From assembly GCA_010094025.1 (NCBI GenBank), contig ML991824.1:124001-188000 (forward strand): a DNA stretch of 64,000 nucleotides. Direction: 5' to 3'. This document shows positions 33,494 to 44,744 of this stretch, piece after piece (the stretch's first letter is position 1; the number at the start of each line of letters is the position of its first letter). The notes beneath the pieces were generated by a model. It had not been told where the DNA came from and made no database searches. It saw nothing but the letters and a program-made list of their open reading frames with translations. Made by a program: the position numbers and the translations under genes. Source of the DNA: Viridothelium virens (lineage: Eukaryota > Ascomycota > Dothideomycetes > Trypetheliales > Trypetheliaceae).

Positions 33494-34087
33494 GGTCGAT
33501 GAGTGGAATAGCGCTCGCTTGGTCACAAACGTCGGCGATGGAATGAAAAATTACAAAGTATGCAAAGGGAAGAAAAGCAAGTCAATGTCGCTCGGAGCCA
33601 AAGACGCAAGCAAGGAAGATATAAAGGACCTCGGAAGTTTGGCTTGTAGTCAGATGGCGAGGTGAAAGCCACGAGCCGGCCCGTGGCATCATTGCTCGAG
33701 GCGCATGTGAAAGCGCACGTGAAGTGGCCGATTCGGATAGCTCACACGTGGGGTTCAGATGAATTTCCATACCCACGGAATTCAGTATAGATATTTTAGC
33801 TTTCTGTCGTAACTGAGGAGAATTTGTCGTTCACTTCTCATTCAGTAATCATGGTGCCGGCGGTGCGACGTCAGGAGCTTACAGGGTAAGAAAATATGCA
33901 TTACAAGAAAATCGTCGATATCATAAATACATTGGCAGCGGTCATTGAAACCGAAATCATGAACAAGAATCCATGAGAAATACCGTTGCCTTCCATTTGA
34001 AGGAGGCCGGACCAAGTCAAACGCCACGATAGCTCACGTACTTTCCTTCGAGACCTGAGCTATTAGACTACCTCCCTCGAGGTTGGA
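33494..34087. other. Intergenic stretch
   Basis: Nothing coding is supported. It includes the SCP2 promoter side and the 3' region of the F-box gene. Confidence 0.45.
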
Positions 34088-35564
34088 TCAACGCCAAGAA
34101 AACACTGAGGTCTTCAATATTTTCCTCATGTGCTCTGCACTGGCCTTTGACTGTTCTTTCGGCTTTGGAGGGGGTACCGTTCCCTTCCCTCCTGCAAACA
34201 AGCGACCCAGGCTCATTCGACTGCGGTGTGACTGCTGTGGCTGCTGCGGTTGTGGTAACAAGCAGTCAACCTTGGTCGGGACAGGATCTACAGGACTGAA
34301 GACGATGGGCACGTCCATCACCTCCTCCTGTTTCCTCTTCCACTCGTCATTCCCAGAGATCTGCGTCAAAGGCGCAAGTGCGTCGTCCCATGAGCCACTG
34401 CGCAGATGCACGTTCTCAAAAATCACATCGGCGATAGTGCGACGATGACGAGTTAGGAAGCCACTAATTTGCGAGGCATCCATGATCGCGTTCTCCAATT
34501 CCATGTTTTGGAGCTTCGGAAAGCGCAATGGTGCGATCCGCCGGCTCCGGATCAATGGGTGTTCTGTGGCTTCGGGCTGAATGCATGACTCGGTGTCGAG
34601 CGTAAACGGGTCAAGCCCACGACGCCCGTTCCATCGAAATGCGCAATGTGTGAGTGACGCTGAAAAATCTCGCAGGTAGGTGTGCACGACTTTCAGGTGA
34701 TCCCTAGATGCCTTACTGTCGACCTTGAAGCTGTCAACTTGGACGACGAGCTTCTGAATTTGGGCCCATCTCCTTCCTGAACCCGGGGTAGAGCCATAGT
34801 TGTGCGTAGACTTGAGATAGAAAAGCCCCGCAGGATGTATAGGTGAGAGCGTGAGAGAGTCAAGAGACCGGAGTTGAGCCCGTTCAATAGCTATGCGTAG
34901 CGACACGAGCGCATAGTCAACCACGCTTCGTCGGTCTCGCTCAGCTGCTTGCTGGCCTGGACAGCTAATCTTGACGTGCTTGAGAAAAGGCATTGCCGAG
35001 AAAGCGCGAACGAAGGAATTGACATTCGTCGCCGCATGAAACAGAGGAGGATACTGTTTGACGACGAGGTCTGTCATCTCCCAGGATCCATACTTGAGCT
35101 CTTTCTTCTTGGTCTGTTCGGTAGATAGGACCTGAGGGACATATGTCAAGACCTTCTCCTCGCCGGTCGAAGGGTCCACCAAAGGCGGGAGGAATGTCTC
35201 TCCCGAGTGGGGAAGGTTGAATGACAGAGTCCGCACATGGTGACCAATTCTTTCGAGCGCCGCGATGTGAGCAGGTTTGGTAAATGTACTTGACTTGAAT
35301 GTCACATTCACTTCCTCGAAAAGAGGTGCTGCAGCACGAACGCCAAAGTCATGACAAACCAGACGCAAATTGGCCAAATCGGACTTATCGAAGCATGAAA
35401 CAAGCGATTCCCGACAATTATCTGACAACCAGAAACGAGTAAAGGCCGAGCTACCAGAGAGGACGATATTGCAGACTGAAGCGACGGAGCCAGAGGCTGA
35501 GAGATGTTTATCAGCGCAATGTTCGACTGCAAATAATAGCGCAACCTAAAATATAGGGCGCCAT
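34088..35564 (-). CDS. F-box domain protein
   Basis: A 19-nt first exon (35546-35564) and a large exon (34088-35421) are joined over a 124-nt intron (donor GTTGCG, acceptor GTCAG) into 450 residues. The large frame has no ATG near its beginning; adding the short exon gives MAPYILDNCRESLVSCFDKS followed by DLANLRLVCHDFGVRAAAPL, which is a normal F-box right at the N-terminus. The rest has scattered leucine-rich segments (LRSLDSLTLSPIH, LRFPKLQNMELENAIMD) such as are seen in many fungal F-box proteins, and a Pro/Gln tail (LLPQPQQPQQSHRSR). F-box proteins recruit substrates to SCF ubiquitin ligases through Skp1; the substrate is unknown. The splice choice is my inference from the F-box alignment; another acceptor at 35497 would add an odd Ser-rich segment. 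Confidence 0.78.
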
Positions 35565-37328
35565 GTGCTGGCTGCTACTCACAAAGACTCGTTACACTTT
35601 CGATCTCTCCGAAAAGTAATCTCTTGGAACTCTTGGTCGACCGACTTGACACGCTACCACTGCTCCTCGACGAAATGTCGTCAGAAGCATAACCCATCCG
35701 AACTAGAATTGAGTGGAGAGAGCAAAAAAAGCATCAAAATTGACAAAGCTCGATCGCGGGCAGTAGAGGAATCGGAATTCAGGAACGCTGCCATCATGAT
35801 GGCACCCACCTTTTGACCAAACCAAACCGGCAAGGCTGGCTATCCCCACATTGGCTCTGTGGGTGTGAGTCACAGCGAGCGTCGGGCAGGCAAGTTGCAC
35901 TTGTTTATGCAGCACTACCAATGTAGCTGGATGATGGTCTGTAGATTTCACGACCATAACACGTCTATACACGCTCGTGGGAGTGGCGTCGAAGCGTGTC
36001 GGCGGTGGTGAGTGGCCTTGGAACTGAGGGGGCTGGGGCTTGCGGCAGGCTCCCGCCCAGGGTCTCCCGCAGAAGTTTCATCCTGGCAAACACTCATCCA
36101 ATCAAGCATCAAAGCATCTTGCGGTCTGCGAAACGGACGGCTTAGCTTGCATGCGCTACTGCGCAGAAATCCAGGAAGCGGGATGATCGATTGGAGAGAG
36201 AAGGATGTCGCTAGCTGTTTACGTTTAATAGACTTTGGGCTGCGCGTTAATCATATCGATATCGCGTGTGACGCGACTCGAAAAGGTATCGCCAACCGTT
36301 GAAACCGTTGATTGTCGGAAACAAGCGCGTTGTCTCATGTTTTGCTCGAGCAAGGCTTGCGGTAAAGTGGCTGCGTGGAAGAGCGCAGAAACTTCTTCAT
36401 CAAGGATGGCTTATCGACGCGATTACCGGGGTGATCTATCCACCAAACCATGCGATGATCGCTGAATAGGAATTGCAAGAAGAACTAGAGACGATTGGGA
36501 TATCTTTTGAAAACATTGTGATCTAATACTTTGCGATCTCTTGATCAAAAAGCCATTCGTGTTGTATTGACTGGAAACTGTAGGTTCTACTCCGTACAAC
36601 TGTTATTGATATTGTACTACTCTAATATGCAACATCCTCGAAGTATGTGGTCTACCATGCACAAACCAGAAGGCAAAGATTCTCAGCAGCACTGCGCTTG
36701 TATGTTTCGTGTAGAAGTCCATGCTAGGGAAACGGGGGTTCAACCGCGCAACGTCTAGCAAGTGCCAAGTTGAGCATTCAGTACTTGGTACTTATGATTT
36801 TTCGACACTCAAGCGATACAGTATGAGACGTGCGTTATCAACATTGTCATTGAACCAGCATAGTTATTTAGCAAATTCCCATCCATTTACGCTTAATTTT
36901 CTAAAAACGTCCACACTCTCAACCTAGTCCGCAAGATGAGAGTTCGCTGCTTCAGAGCATGGCCATGAGTATTCAGAACCTACCTAGCCTCCCCAATCGG
37001 GATCCTCACTGCCTGGTCGGCAAGAATCCCTGTCTGAGCATCGTCTCATAATACAGTAGTTACTAGAGGCCGCTGTCGCTATCATCTTGATGCGCAGTAA
37101 TAGTTGCTATGAAGTATCACAGCTGCTCCTAATCTTCAGCCTTACCTCCGCCATAAGGGTGGCCTGCGGTACTTACGCCACGAAAGGAGGATACGCTTCG
37201 CTGCCATGACGCTTGTCAACCTGAGCCTGACATACTACGCGGTCTACCCATCCATACCTCGCGAGACTACCAGCACACAATCTGCTTGGATCCGAAGGCT
37301 TTTAGCCACCGAATCTTGCTAACACGAA
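35565..37328. other. 1.76-kb gene-free stretch
   Basis: No gene is supported on either strand; all frames are below 100 codons and without family patterns. It separates the F-box gene from the plus-strand gene at 37329. Confidence 0.45.
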
Positions 37329-39728
37329 ATGGCGAAACCGAATCTAGACATTTCAGCCAGTTCCCTCAACCTTGTACGAGCCCTTATTGACTTCCCTCTT
37401 ACCGGTTCACTCGCGGAAGCTGGCCAGGAAACTTATAAATGGCTCGTACGCCAAAGCATTGATGAAGCTGGTTTCAATGCATGTCGCGACCTTGCAGCAT
37501 CACTGGCCTATCCCAATGAAAGCGGAATGGAGTTGCAAAAGCATATTGAGGCAGCAGATCGGCAAATTCTGAAGCAGTTGAAGAAGGCTCCGCTCCAGCT
37601 GGTAGTCTCCGGATCCTTAGGCCGGCTGATCGGCCGTGATCCCGAGACAGTGTACATTGTCACTACTGTCTCAACAATGACACGATATCGGGATCCGGAA
37701 TCTGTTGCAAGCATGCTATGCTCGATGATTTTGGACAGAGGCGGCCACGAAAAAGAAGTCGCTTTTAGATACGACATTCATCGAGCTCCGATGAAGGCCA
37801 TCATTTCCAAAATCGTCGATAGCGTATACATTAACGTCGTCAATACCGGCAAAAATTTACCAGATTTGCCAGAAGAGCTTCGTCAATTTCACAAACATCT
37901 CCTAGACGACAGGACCTTTGCGGGAATCGTGATGGGCGTGCAAAGAGCCGAAGGAGACGTAACTATCCGCAGCCAACGCTTCCTAGCTGATCTCTCGGCT
38001 TGGTTGTTCTTCCATTTTGATGGGACGTTTGAGATCAGCGTGCAAAATAGAATCATACTTACCTCGGAGCTTGGAAGTGGGAATCGAGTCGTGAGATTAA
38101 TAGTCAACAAAAGTTGCGCCGAGGCGTCAACATCATGCTGGGAAGAAGACAACTCTGTTGAAGCTTCTGTAACTACTGGTGACAAGTTCACGACATTCCT
38201 TCGCGGTTCGGCTGATTCTAGCTATCGCGCTCGTTCATTTGCAAGACAGCCTTTTTATCATTTGGAAGACCTTATGACTGGGCCTCGAGGAACTAAAGTG
38301 GCATTATTGAAGCGAGCAGAAATGAATTCAGTCACCCATGCCGCCAAAATGGTAATGACGTGGATTTTTGAGATTCCACTCGAACCATGGAACACCAACG
38401 ACGGACTGTGCTTCGCATTAGATCTGACTGGAGTTGATAAGACTCGCGTGGTGGGCGATCTTTTCGTTCGATATCCCCAGCTCTTGCAGCTTCATACTGG
38501 TGAAGTGACGATCCCCGGTCCTGTGTTTCGTAAGACAGAGGATGATGATAACACCTCGAATAGTGAAGAAATCGAGGAAGAGTCTGGACGGCCGAAGGAC
38601 AAGGTTACGACGGCGGGAAAGATTGTGACATATTTCCCAGTTCTGCAGGATGTAATGGAGGCCATTCAGAAAAGGTGCTCCTGTCGCCAGTGCAAGTCAG
38701 CTGCCGATCTAGATAACTGTAAACCCGGATGTCTTCGCGATGCCGCAATGACGCACTTCCTCCTCCTCTTAGGTCATGCTGTCAGCGATGCTGTCGGTGG
38801 TGTTGACGCGTCCGGCTTGTCAAATCCAACTGATCAAGTGAGATGCATGACTGCTTTGTTCGATGAAATTATCCAGCTGCAATGGATTCAATGGCCCACA
38901 GTGTTCGCGTTGGGAGCCTGTATTGTTTCTGGCATTGCATACTCAGAGTTTGGAAGGCGACACCTGGATGGAGCCGAAAGCGGATCCTCACAGTGGGCAG
39001 CGGTCCAGTATGGAAGCTTTGTGGCGGCTGCAAGCTGGCTAGATATAGCTCAAGATCAAGAGAGGATTAAACCCTTTGCCTTGGATATCCTTGAAGGAAC
39101 TATTCAAGGCGTTCCAGACGATTGTGGCCTCGTTCGATGCGAGAGAATGACAACTGACCTTTCGACGCTTTTCGCGGAAGGAAAATCGGAGGATGACGCA
39201 CCTTCAATGGCGGGTTGGAGTTTAATCAAGGATTTGGACACAGTGGACGCTAATGTCTTTACTGCCGTCTTCCGTGAGGACACTCACCTCTACCGCCTCA
39301 TGACTACTGTACAAAGTGGCTCCTACATTCGAATAGTCGACCCCAGTACGGTTGCACGAGGCGTGCTCCACGCCAGGCGCCCCCATTGCGGTCATAAAAA
39401 TCTCCACGAGAGCACTGGTATAGAACGCCAAAGCAAGGTCCATGACTTCGATTACGCGCTCGGGCATTGGAACTCAGAGAAGCCCCCAGCACTAGGTAAT
39501 ATAATCGTGATGTCAAAAACCTTAGACTCGCTAGTCAAGGTCAACACCTTACTGAGCTTGAGCTTCAATGGCGGCTACTGTATACTTCGTGACGCTGAGC
39601 ATTGCTGTGTAAAATGTGCCCTTAAAGCCCTTGAAGGTTCGAAATCGTGGGACTTCGAGCGAATCGTCTCATATCGTCGTACGGATAGGAGACAGTTGGG
39701 AGTACGGAGAAGGGCAGGTGATACATAG
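37329..39728 (+). CDS. Uncharacterised 799-residue protein with Cys cluster
   Basis: This single-exon gene encodes 799 residues starting MAKPNLDISASSLNLVRALI. I do not recognise a named domain. Visible parts: an alpha/beta-looking N-terminal half (about 1-400) with LQLVVSGSLGRLIGRDPETV; an acidic linker (about 404-420, TEDDDNTSNSEEIEEESG); a Cys cluster at residues 450-468 with spacing C-x-C-x2-C-x8-C-x3-C (KRCSCRQCKSAADLDNCKPG), probably zinc-binding; a hydrophobic helix directly after it (AAMTHFLLLLGHAVSDAVGG); and a C-terminal pair in HCCVKCALKAL. Proteins combining this Cys cluster with the following helix appear, as far as I recall, as hypothetical proteins across ascomycetes. No signal peptide is present. 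It is isolated, with 1.76 kb free upstream and 0.7 kb downstream. Function unknown. Confidence 0.8.
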   Translation: MAKPNLDISASSLNLVRALIDFPLTGSLAEAGQETYKWLVRQSIDEAGFNACRDLAASLAYPNESGMELQKHIEAADRQILKQLKKAPLQLVVSGSLGRLIGRDPETVYIVTTVSTMTRYRDPESVASMLCSMILDRGGHEKEVAFRYDIHRAPMKAIISKIVDSVYINVVNTGKNLPDLPEELRQFHKHLLDDRTFAGIVMGVQRAEGDVTIRSQRFLADLSAWLFFHFDGTFEISVQNRIILTSELGSGNRVVRLIVNKSCAEASTSCWEEDNSVEASVTTGDKFTTFLRGSADSSYRARSFARQPFYHLEDLMTGPRGTKVALLKRAEMNSVTHAAKMVMTWIFEIPLEPWNTNDGLCFALDLTGVDKTRVVGDLFVRYPQLLQLHTGEVTIPGPVFRKTEDDDNTSNSEEIEEESGRPKDKVTTAGKIVTYFPVLQDVMEAIQKRCSCRQCKSAADLDNCKPGCLRDAAMTHFLLLLGHAVSDAVGGVDASGLSNPTDQVRCMTALFDEIIQLQWIQWPTVFALGACIVSGIAYSEFGRRHLDGAESGSSQWAAVQYGSFVAAASWLDIAQDQERIKPFALDILEGTIQGVPDDCGLVRCERMTTDLSTLFAEGKSEDDAPSMAGWSLIKDLDTVDANVFTAVFREDTHLYRLMTTVQSGSYIRIVDPSTVARGVLHARRPHCGHKNLHESTGIERQSKVHDFDYALGHWNSEKPPALGNIIVMSKTLDSLVKVNTLLSLSFNGGYCILRDAEHCCVKCALKALEGSKSWDFERIVSYRRTDRRQLGVRRRAGDT

Positions 39729-40419
39729 AGTATATACCTAGTATGTTAGGTATTTACCTGGATAGTCCTCAGCTGCAGATTCCAGCCCACATCCCACCGT
39801 ACCAACGTTTGGCAAGCCCGTCAGATCTGTCGAACCAGCGGTAAGAGCCAAAATGCCGCGTGGAGCTGGACGGCTGAGACGGCTCTGGGGCTTCGCTTCT
39901 TGCAAGCGGCCGAAAAGGGACGGCCTCGGGGACGGCATCTAACGATGTCCGGCATAGCAGTGCACACATGCATGCACGAGATGGTCCAGAACACCAGCTC
40001 GACCTGGAGCTGGGATGCTTCCTCACCAAAACCGTTCATTTCTCATCGCCTTACCAATAGCATGTCCGCAAAGTCTTATTGAGAGGCGTTGCAAACTACA
40101 TGTGGCTTGAACCATCTCCAGGGCCCCCTTGCCTTCTGCCCGACCCAATTCCCAAACTCTCCGTCTGCAACACCACCACCAAGACGACCCTCCTCACTCC
40201 TCTCGTTTTCCGCGACCGCTGCGTGACGCATTCGCGCACCTCTCGAGCCGTTCCTGTCGTTCACCTCATCGCTGAAGCCTGCAAAGGCTGTATTCATCAT
40301 TGTAATGCGGCTCGAAGGTCTCCAGACTTGAGCGCGGCTCACTGGTGTCCTATATTTCAGATCTTCGGGACTCCCGGGTTCAGAGGTCTCTGACCCGGCC
40401 TCGATGGGATATGCTAAGG
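39729..40419. other. Intergenic stretch, SLN1 promoter side
   Basis: No coding region is supported; it probably holds the terminator of the 37329 gene and the promoter and leader of the histidine kinase gene. Confidence 0.45.
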
Positions 40420-43400
40420 ATGAGGATCCCTATTAGGGAGCAATTGGGCGTTGTCATTCTGTTTTGCACTTTGGTCGGCCTCGGCGTGATTGCCATCGCA
40501 ACATGGGTTAGTTCGAGAGCCTCTTCTCATCTTTCTTGGACCCTAAGCGCTGATATGCATAATTTATAGGTCACAAATCACAACTTGATCCTGAGTCTGA
40601 GGTTCGCATGATCCTTTACCCGATTACTCGCTCGCAATGCGTGTACTGACCTGTTGCGTAGGGAGCAACGCCTATCCATTGTCGCAAGTCTCAAAGCAGG
40701 TCAACTTGGCTCGAATTTCCAATTGATGACATCCTCGGTAAGGGCAGCATCCACACGTGTCCTCATACAGAATGCAGTCCAGCAATACAACAATGGCGAC
40801 CCGACTGCCGCGAACTCGTCAGATGTCGAAGGTGATCTGAAAGCTGGTTTGCAGGGCGGCCAGCAATCTGCGCTCCTACTTCAGGCAGTGGTCTTTCCGA
40901 ATCCTAACAATGGGGCAGCTCCGTTTGCTCCTTTATTAAATTCCACGGGAGATCAGATCGTTGGCACCATCCAGTTACCATATAATTATCCCAATGGCAC
41001 CCCAGTCAAGCTTGGTGATGCAGGTGCTGGGTACCCGCCTGATTTGTATCCTAATATTACATTCTCCTCCAAGCCTGGATCTAGTGCAAAGGCAGTGTCC
41101 TACAACGGCCAAGACCTTACTCAGAGAACCCCACTCTTATTAGGACCCTACTCGATCAACTCGACATTTGCCCTGATTTCAATTACCGAGCCAATCTTCA
41201 ACGTCAATGCGACCACAACTGAAATACTGGGCTGGCTATCTGTCGTTCTGGATGCGAGGCTCATTCTCCAGGTGATAAACTCCCCCGTTGGTCTTGATCA
41301 GACTGGCATTGCCTATTTGATTGGTCCAGATAATGCAACCAACCACTTTCCACCAGGAGTTCTCTACAACTCCGGTCCAAGACCTTCGAGCTCGTCGACT
41401 AATGTGCGATTTGTGCTTCCTATTAATAGTAGTGAATCGCAACGCCATCCAGATCACGCATATGGCTCACAAAATCCGGTATTTAGTGCTAGCAAATTTC
41501 CAGCGATCGAAAGCGCTCTAAGCGTCAATCAAAGTGCATTAATGAACGCGGGAAGTACAGCATCTGCAACTACTGAGAATGGGAGAACGGTGAGTGTAGG
41601 ATATGCTATCCCTTCGACTTCAGTATGTGACTGGGTCCTGGTCGTTGAAGAAGAGAAAAGCGAGGTTTGGGCACCAATCAATCACCTGCGTAACGTGCTT
41701 CTGGCCTGCGTATTTGCTACTGTTGGGTAGGGAACGACACCTAATACTATTCTCTCAAACACCCTGGCTGATCTTGCGTGATAGTGGACTGATCATTCTC
41801 ACATGGCCCGTTGCCCACTTTGCGATCCTACCGATTCGTCGATTGAGACTGGCGACTGCCAAATCCATACTGCCACCCGGCTATTCTGAGCAGGGTCGTA
41901 GTTTCGATGGCTTAGACGGATCCATCACGGCGGCAGCAGTCGGAGATAATGGGGAAAAATCTGGTGGCACTGCCCATGCGTTGGCGCGAAGAGAAGGCTT
42001 ACTTGCAAAAATCTCCAAGTGGCGAGATACGACTCAAGGCATTGATTCTTCGGACGGTAGTCATTCCAATCGTCGACGAGCTTTTAGGATCCCTGGAAAA
42101 GTGAAAGTTCGCAAACATTTTATTGAAGACGAACTCACAGACCTGACCGAGACATTCAATGAAATGTCGGACGAATTGATGATACAGTATGAACGGCTGG
42201 AAGAGCGAGTCAAGCAACGGACTGCCGAGTTGGAACAGAGCAAGAAAGCCGCCGAAGCTGCGAATGAATCTAAGACACTTTTCATCGCGAATATCTCTCA
42301 TGAGTTAAAAACGCCTCTTAACGGCATCCTGGGTATGTGCGCCGTCTGCATGTCTGAGGAAGATCCTATAAGAGTGAAGCGGAGTCTTGGCATAATTTAC
42401 AAGAGTGGTGATCTGTTGCTAAACCTTCTAACCGATCTACTCACTTTCTCCAAAAACCAAGTTGGTCAACAGATTGCCCTCGATGAGAAGGAGTTCCGAT
42501 TACGAGACGTCAGTGCTCAATTGCTCGCCATTTTTGACAAGCAGGCGAAAGAAGGGGGCATAGATCTGCAGATCAACTTTCTGGGCCCTCTGGATATTAA
42601 AAACGAGGACGGAACTTCTACAGCCAGACCTCTGCCATTTCCGCAACAAATGGGACGAATCAAAGACATGGTTCTCTTCGGAGATCAACAAAGAATATTG
42701 CAAGTCTTAATCAACCTAGTCTCTAACAGTCTAAAGTTTACACCGAACGGAGGTTCTGTTACTGTCACCATTCGCTGTCACGGGATACTCGATGGAATGG
42801 GAAATAGTCGTACCGCCTCTTTCTCTTCCAAGATATCCAAGATGTCGGTTTCATTTTCTCCTCGAGCTGGAAGCGCGCAGCATCGAGGGCTGTCCGATTC
42901 GGGTCCTCCAACGCCTATGATTACAGCCACGGCCAATGAGATCAACGCCTTTGATAATAGACGTGATTCGCGATCGCAGTTTGGCTCGGAGAGGTCGCCA
43001 TCTCCTCCACCAGGTCGGACACTATTATTTGACTTTGAAGTCAAAGACACAGGACCTGGTATCGCCCCTGGCCAGCAGCAACGCATCTTTGAGCCCTTCG
43101 TGCAGGGCGATCTTGGATTGAGCAAAAAATATGGTGGTACGGGGCTTGGGCTGAGTATCTGCAGTCAACTCGCTAAGTTGATGAGAGGTACCATCGGGCT
43201 TCAAAGTCAACTTGGTGTAGGGAGTACATTCACGATGGCAATCCCACTCCGGCACGTAGCAACGCGCGTGGACAGTGAGGCGAGCTCGAATGTAGACGTA
43301 CCGTTGTCGCGGAATAGCAGTGTCCATGCAGAGGAGCCAAGTTCACTAAAGGCTCCCCCGATAGATCGACCCACCGGCGGTTCTGCACATAGCGAGTCAA

Positions 43401-44179
43401 ATCCCGGTCCGGTAACCTTCGAAGCCGACTCCCAACCTCGACTTGTCGGTCTGAGCCAGCCTTTCTTCGCTTCACCCCAACCCCTCGAATCTCCTGGATC
43501 TCAACAAGCGGCAGTTGATAGAGTCACGGCCGAGGCGAGCAAAAGAGGTGACAAAGTCAAGGTCCTGGTTGCCGAGGACAACAAGGTCAACCAGGAAGTT
43601 GTGTAAGTTTCCCTCTGCGTTCAGATAACACATAAAGCCTTCCTCACTAATCCCCTCGATAGACTGCGCATGCTCAAACTCGAAGATATCTACGACGTCA
43701 CCGTCGCCGCCGACGGTCAGGAAGCCCTCGATTACGTCAAGGCCTCTATGGAAGCCTCGCGCCCTTACAACCTCATCTTCATGGACGTCCAAATGCCCAA
43801 CCTCGACGGGCTCGAGTCCACCCGGCTCATCCGCCAAATCGGCTACTCCGCCCCGATTGTCGCCCTCACCGCCTTCTCCGAAGAATCCAACGTCAAGGAA
43901 TGCATGGCGTCCGGCATGGATCACTTCCTGGCCAAGCCCATCCGAAGACCCGCGCTGAAGAAGGTGCTGAAGGCGTACTGTCCCCCCATTGAGGAGGTCG
44001 AGGAGACGGACAGCGCGAACCCGGAGGGCAAGAAGGGGATGCAGGCGACAGCCTCGGAGGTGGTGCCGACGCCTCATCCGATTGTGACGGATGGGGCACC
44101 GTCATCGATTATTGTCCCGACGACGGAGAAGCCGGAAGAGACGCCACCGCTGTCACCAGCAGTCTCGCCATTATCGTGA
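40420..44179 (+). CDS. SLN1: SLN1-type hybrid histidine kinase (osmosensor)
   Basis: Five exons (40420-40506, 40570-40601, 40662-41726, 41785-43602, 43663-44179) splice in frame to 1172 residues. The start [16 protein letters not shown] carries the first membrane helix and is typical of fungal Sln1. A large extracellular region with several NxS/T sites follows, then a second helix near 385-405 ([16 protein letters not shown]). The cytoplasmic part has the H-box [20 protein letters not shown] (phospho-His about 567), the N-box [20 protein letters not shown]-binding G-boxes VKDTGPGI and [13 protein letters not shown], and a receiver domain with [13 protein letters not shown], phospho-Asp in [12 protein letters not shown] (about 1042) and the Lys in FLAKPIRR. 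It senses turgor at the plasma membrane and feeds a phosphorelay through Ypd1 to Ssk1 and the HOG MAP kinase cascade. The second exon is only 32 nt. The last intron splits the receiver domain. Confidence 0.95.
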
Positions 44180-44744
44180 GTATGGGTTTACTTGGCTTTC
44201 GACCTTCAGCGGTACGCGTTTTTGTCGTTTCTGTCTTAGGTCATCTTTCTATGGTATGGTAATTATTGCAAGATTCGCTGGGGTATCACTTGGATAGCCA
44301 GATGCATCGGAGGGACCACCGCATCTCACGAGGAACTCCAAAAGGGACATGCGGCGTTTTGGCTTCCTTTGCGTTCACATGGCAATATCTTTGGTAAAGC
44401 ATCGACAGCGAGCGAGTGAGCGACGCATTTGCAATGGACCAGCAGGCCAGTCTCGCTGCTTCTTCCACGTTGAGCGCGTTTCGTATCTATTTCACAAAAT
44501 ATGGGACTCGGAGTTTGGGACTGCACTACATAATGAAGCAGGGCGTTGGAGGTGCAGGCTCATACCTTTATTCTCTGCAGGAGAAAGAGCGAGGCTATCC
44601 ATGAGGTCGAAGTAACCAAATGGGTATAGTATATTCTGGGAGGGCTGGGAACTTCATATGTAATGATACTGCAGTAGAACGCTGTAAGTAGTATTAAGTT
44701 GGGCTTTCAAGCTGCACACTGTACATGATCTAGCTCAGATTCTG
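44180..44744. other. Intergenic stretch between convergent SLN1 and TRM1
   Basis: No coding region is supported. The two genes converge here, so it holds both 3' ends. Confidence 0.45.

Noticed and set aside
35497-35545. Alternative 49-nt intron for the F-box gene
   Set aside because: It keeps the frame but inserts an atypical Ser-rich segment before the F-box; the acceptor at 35422 gives a normal F-box start.
39735-39760. Short inverted repeat just after the 799-residue protein gene
   Set aside because: Only about 6-bp arms; expected by chance and not needed as a fungal terminator.
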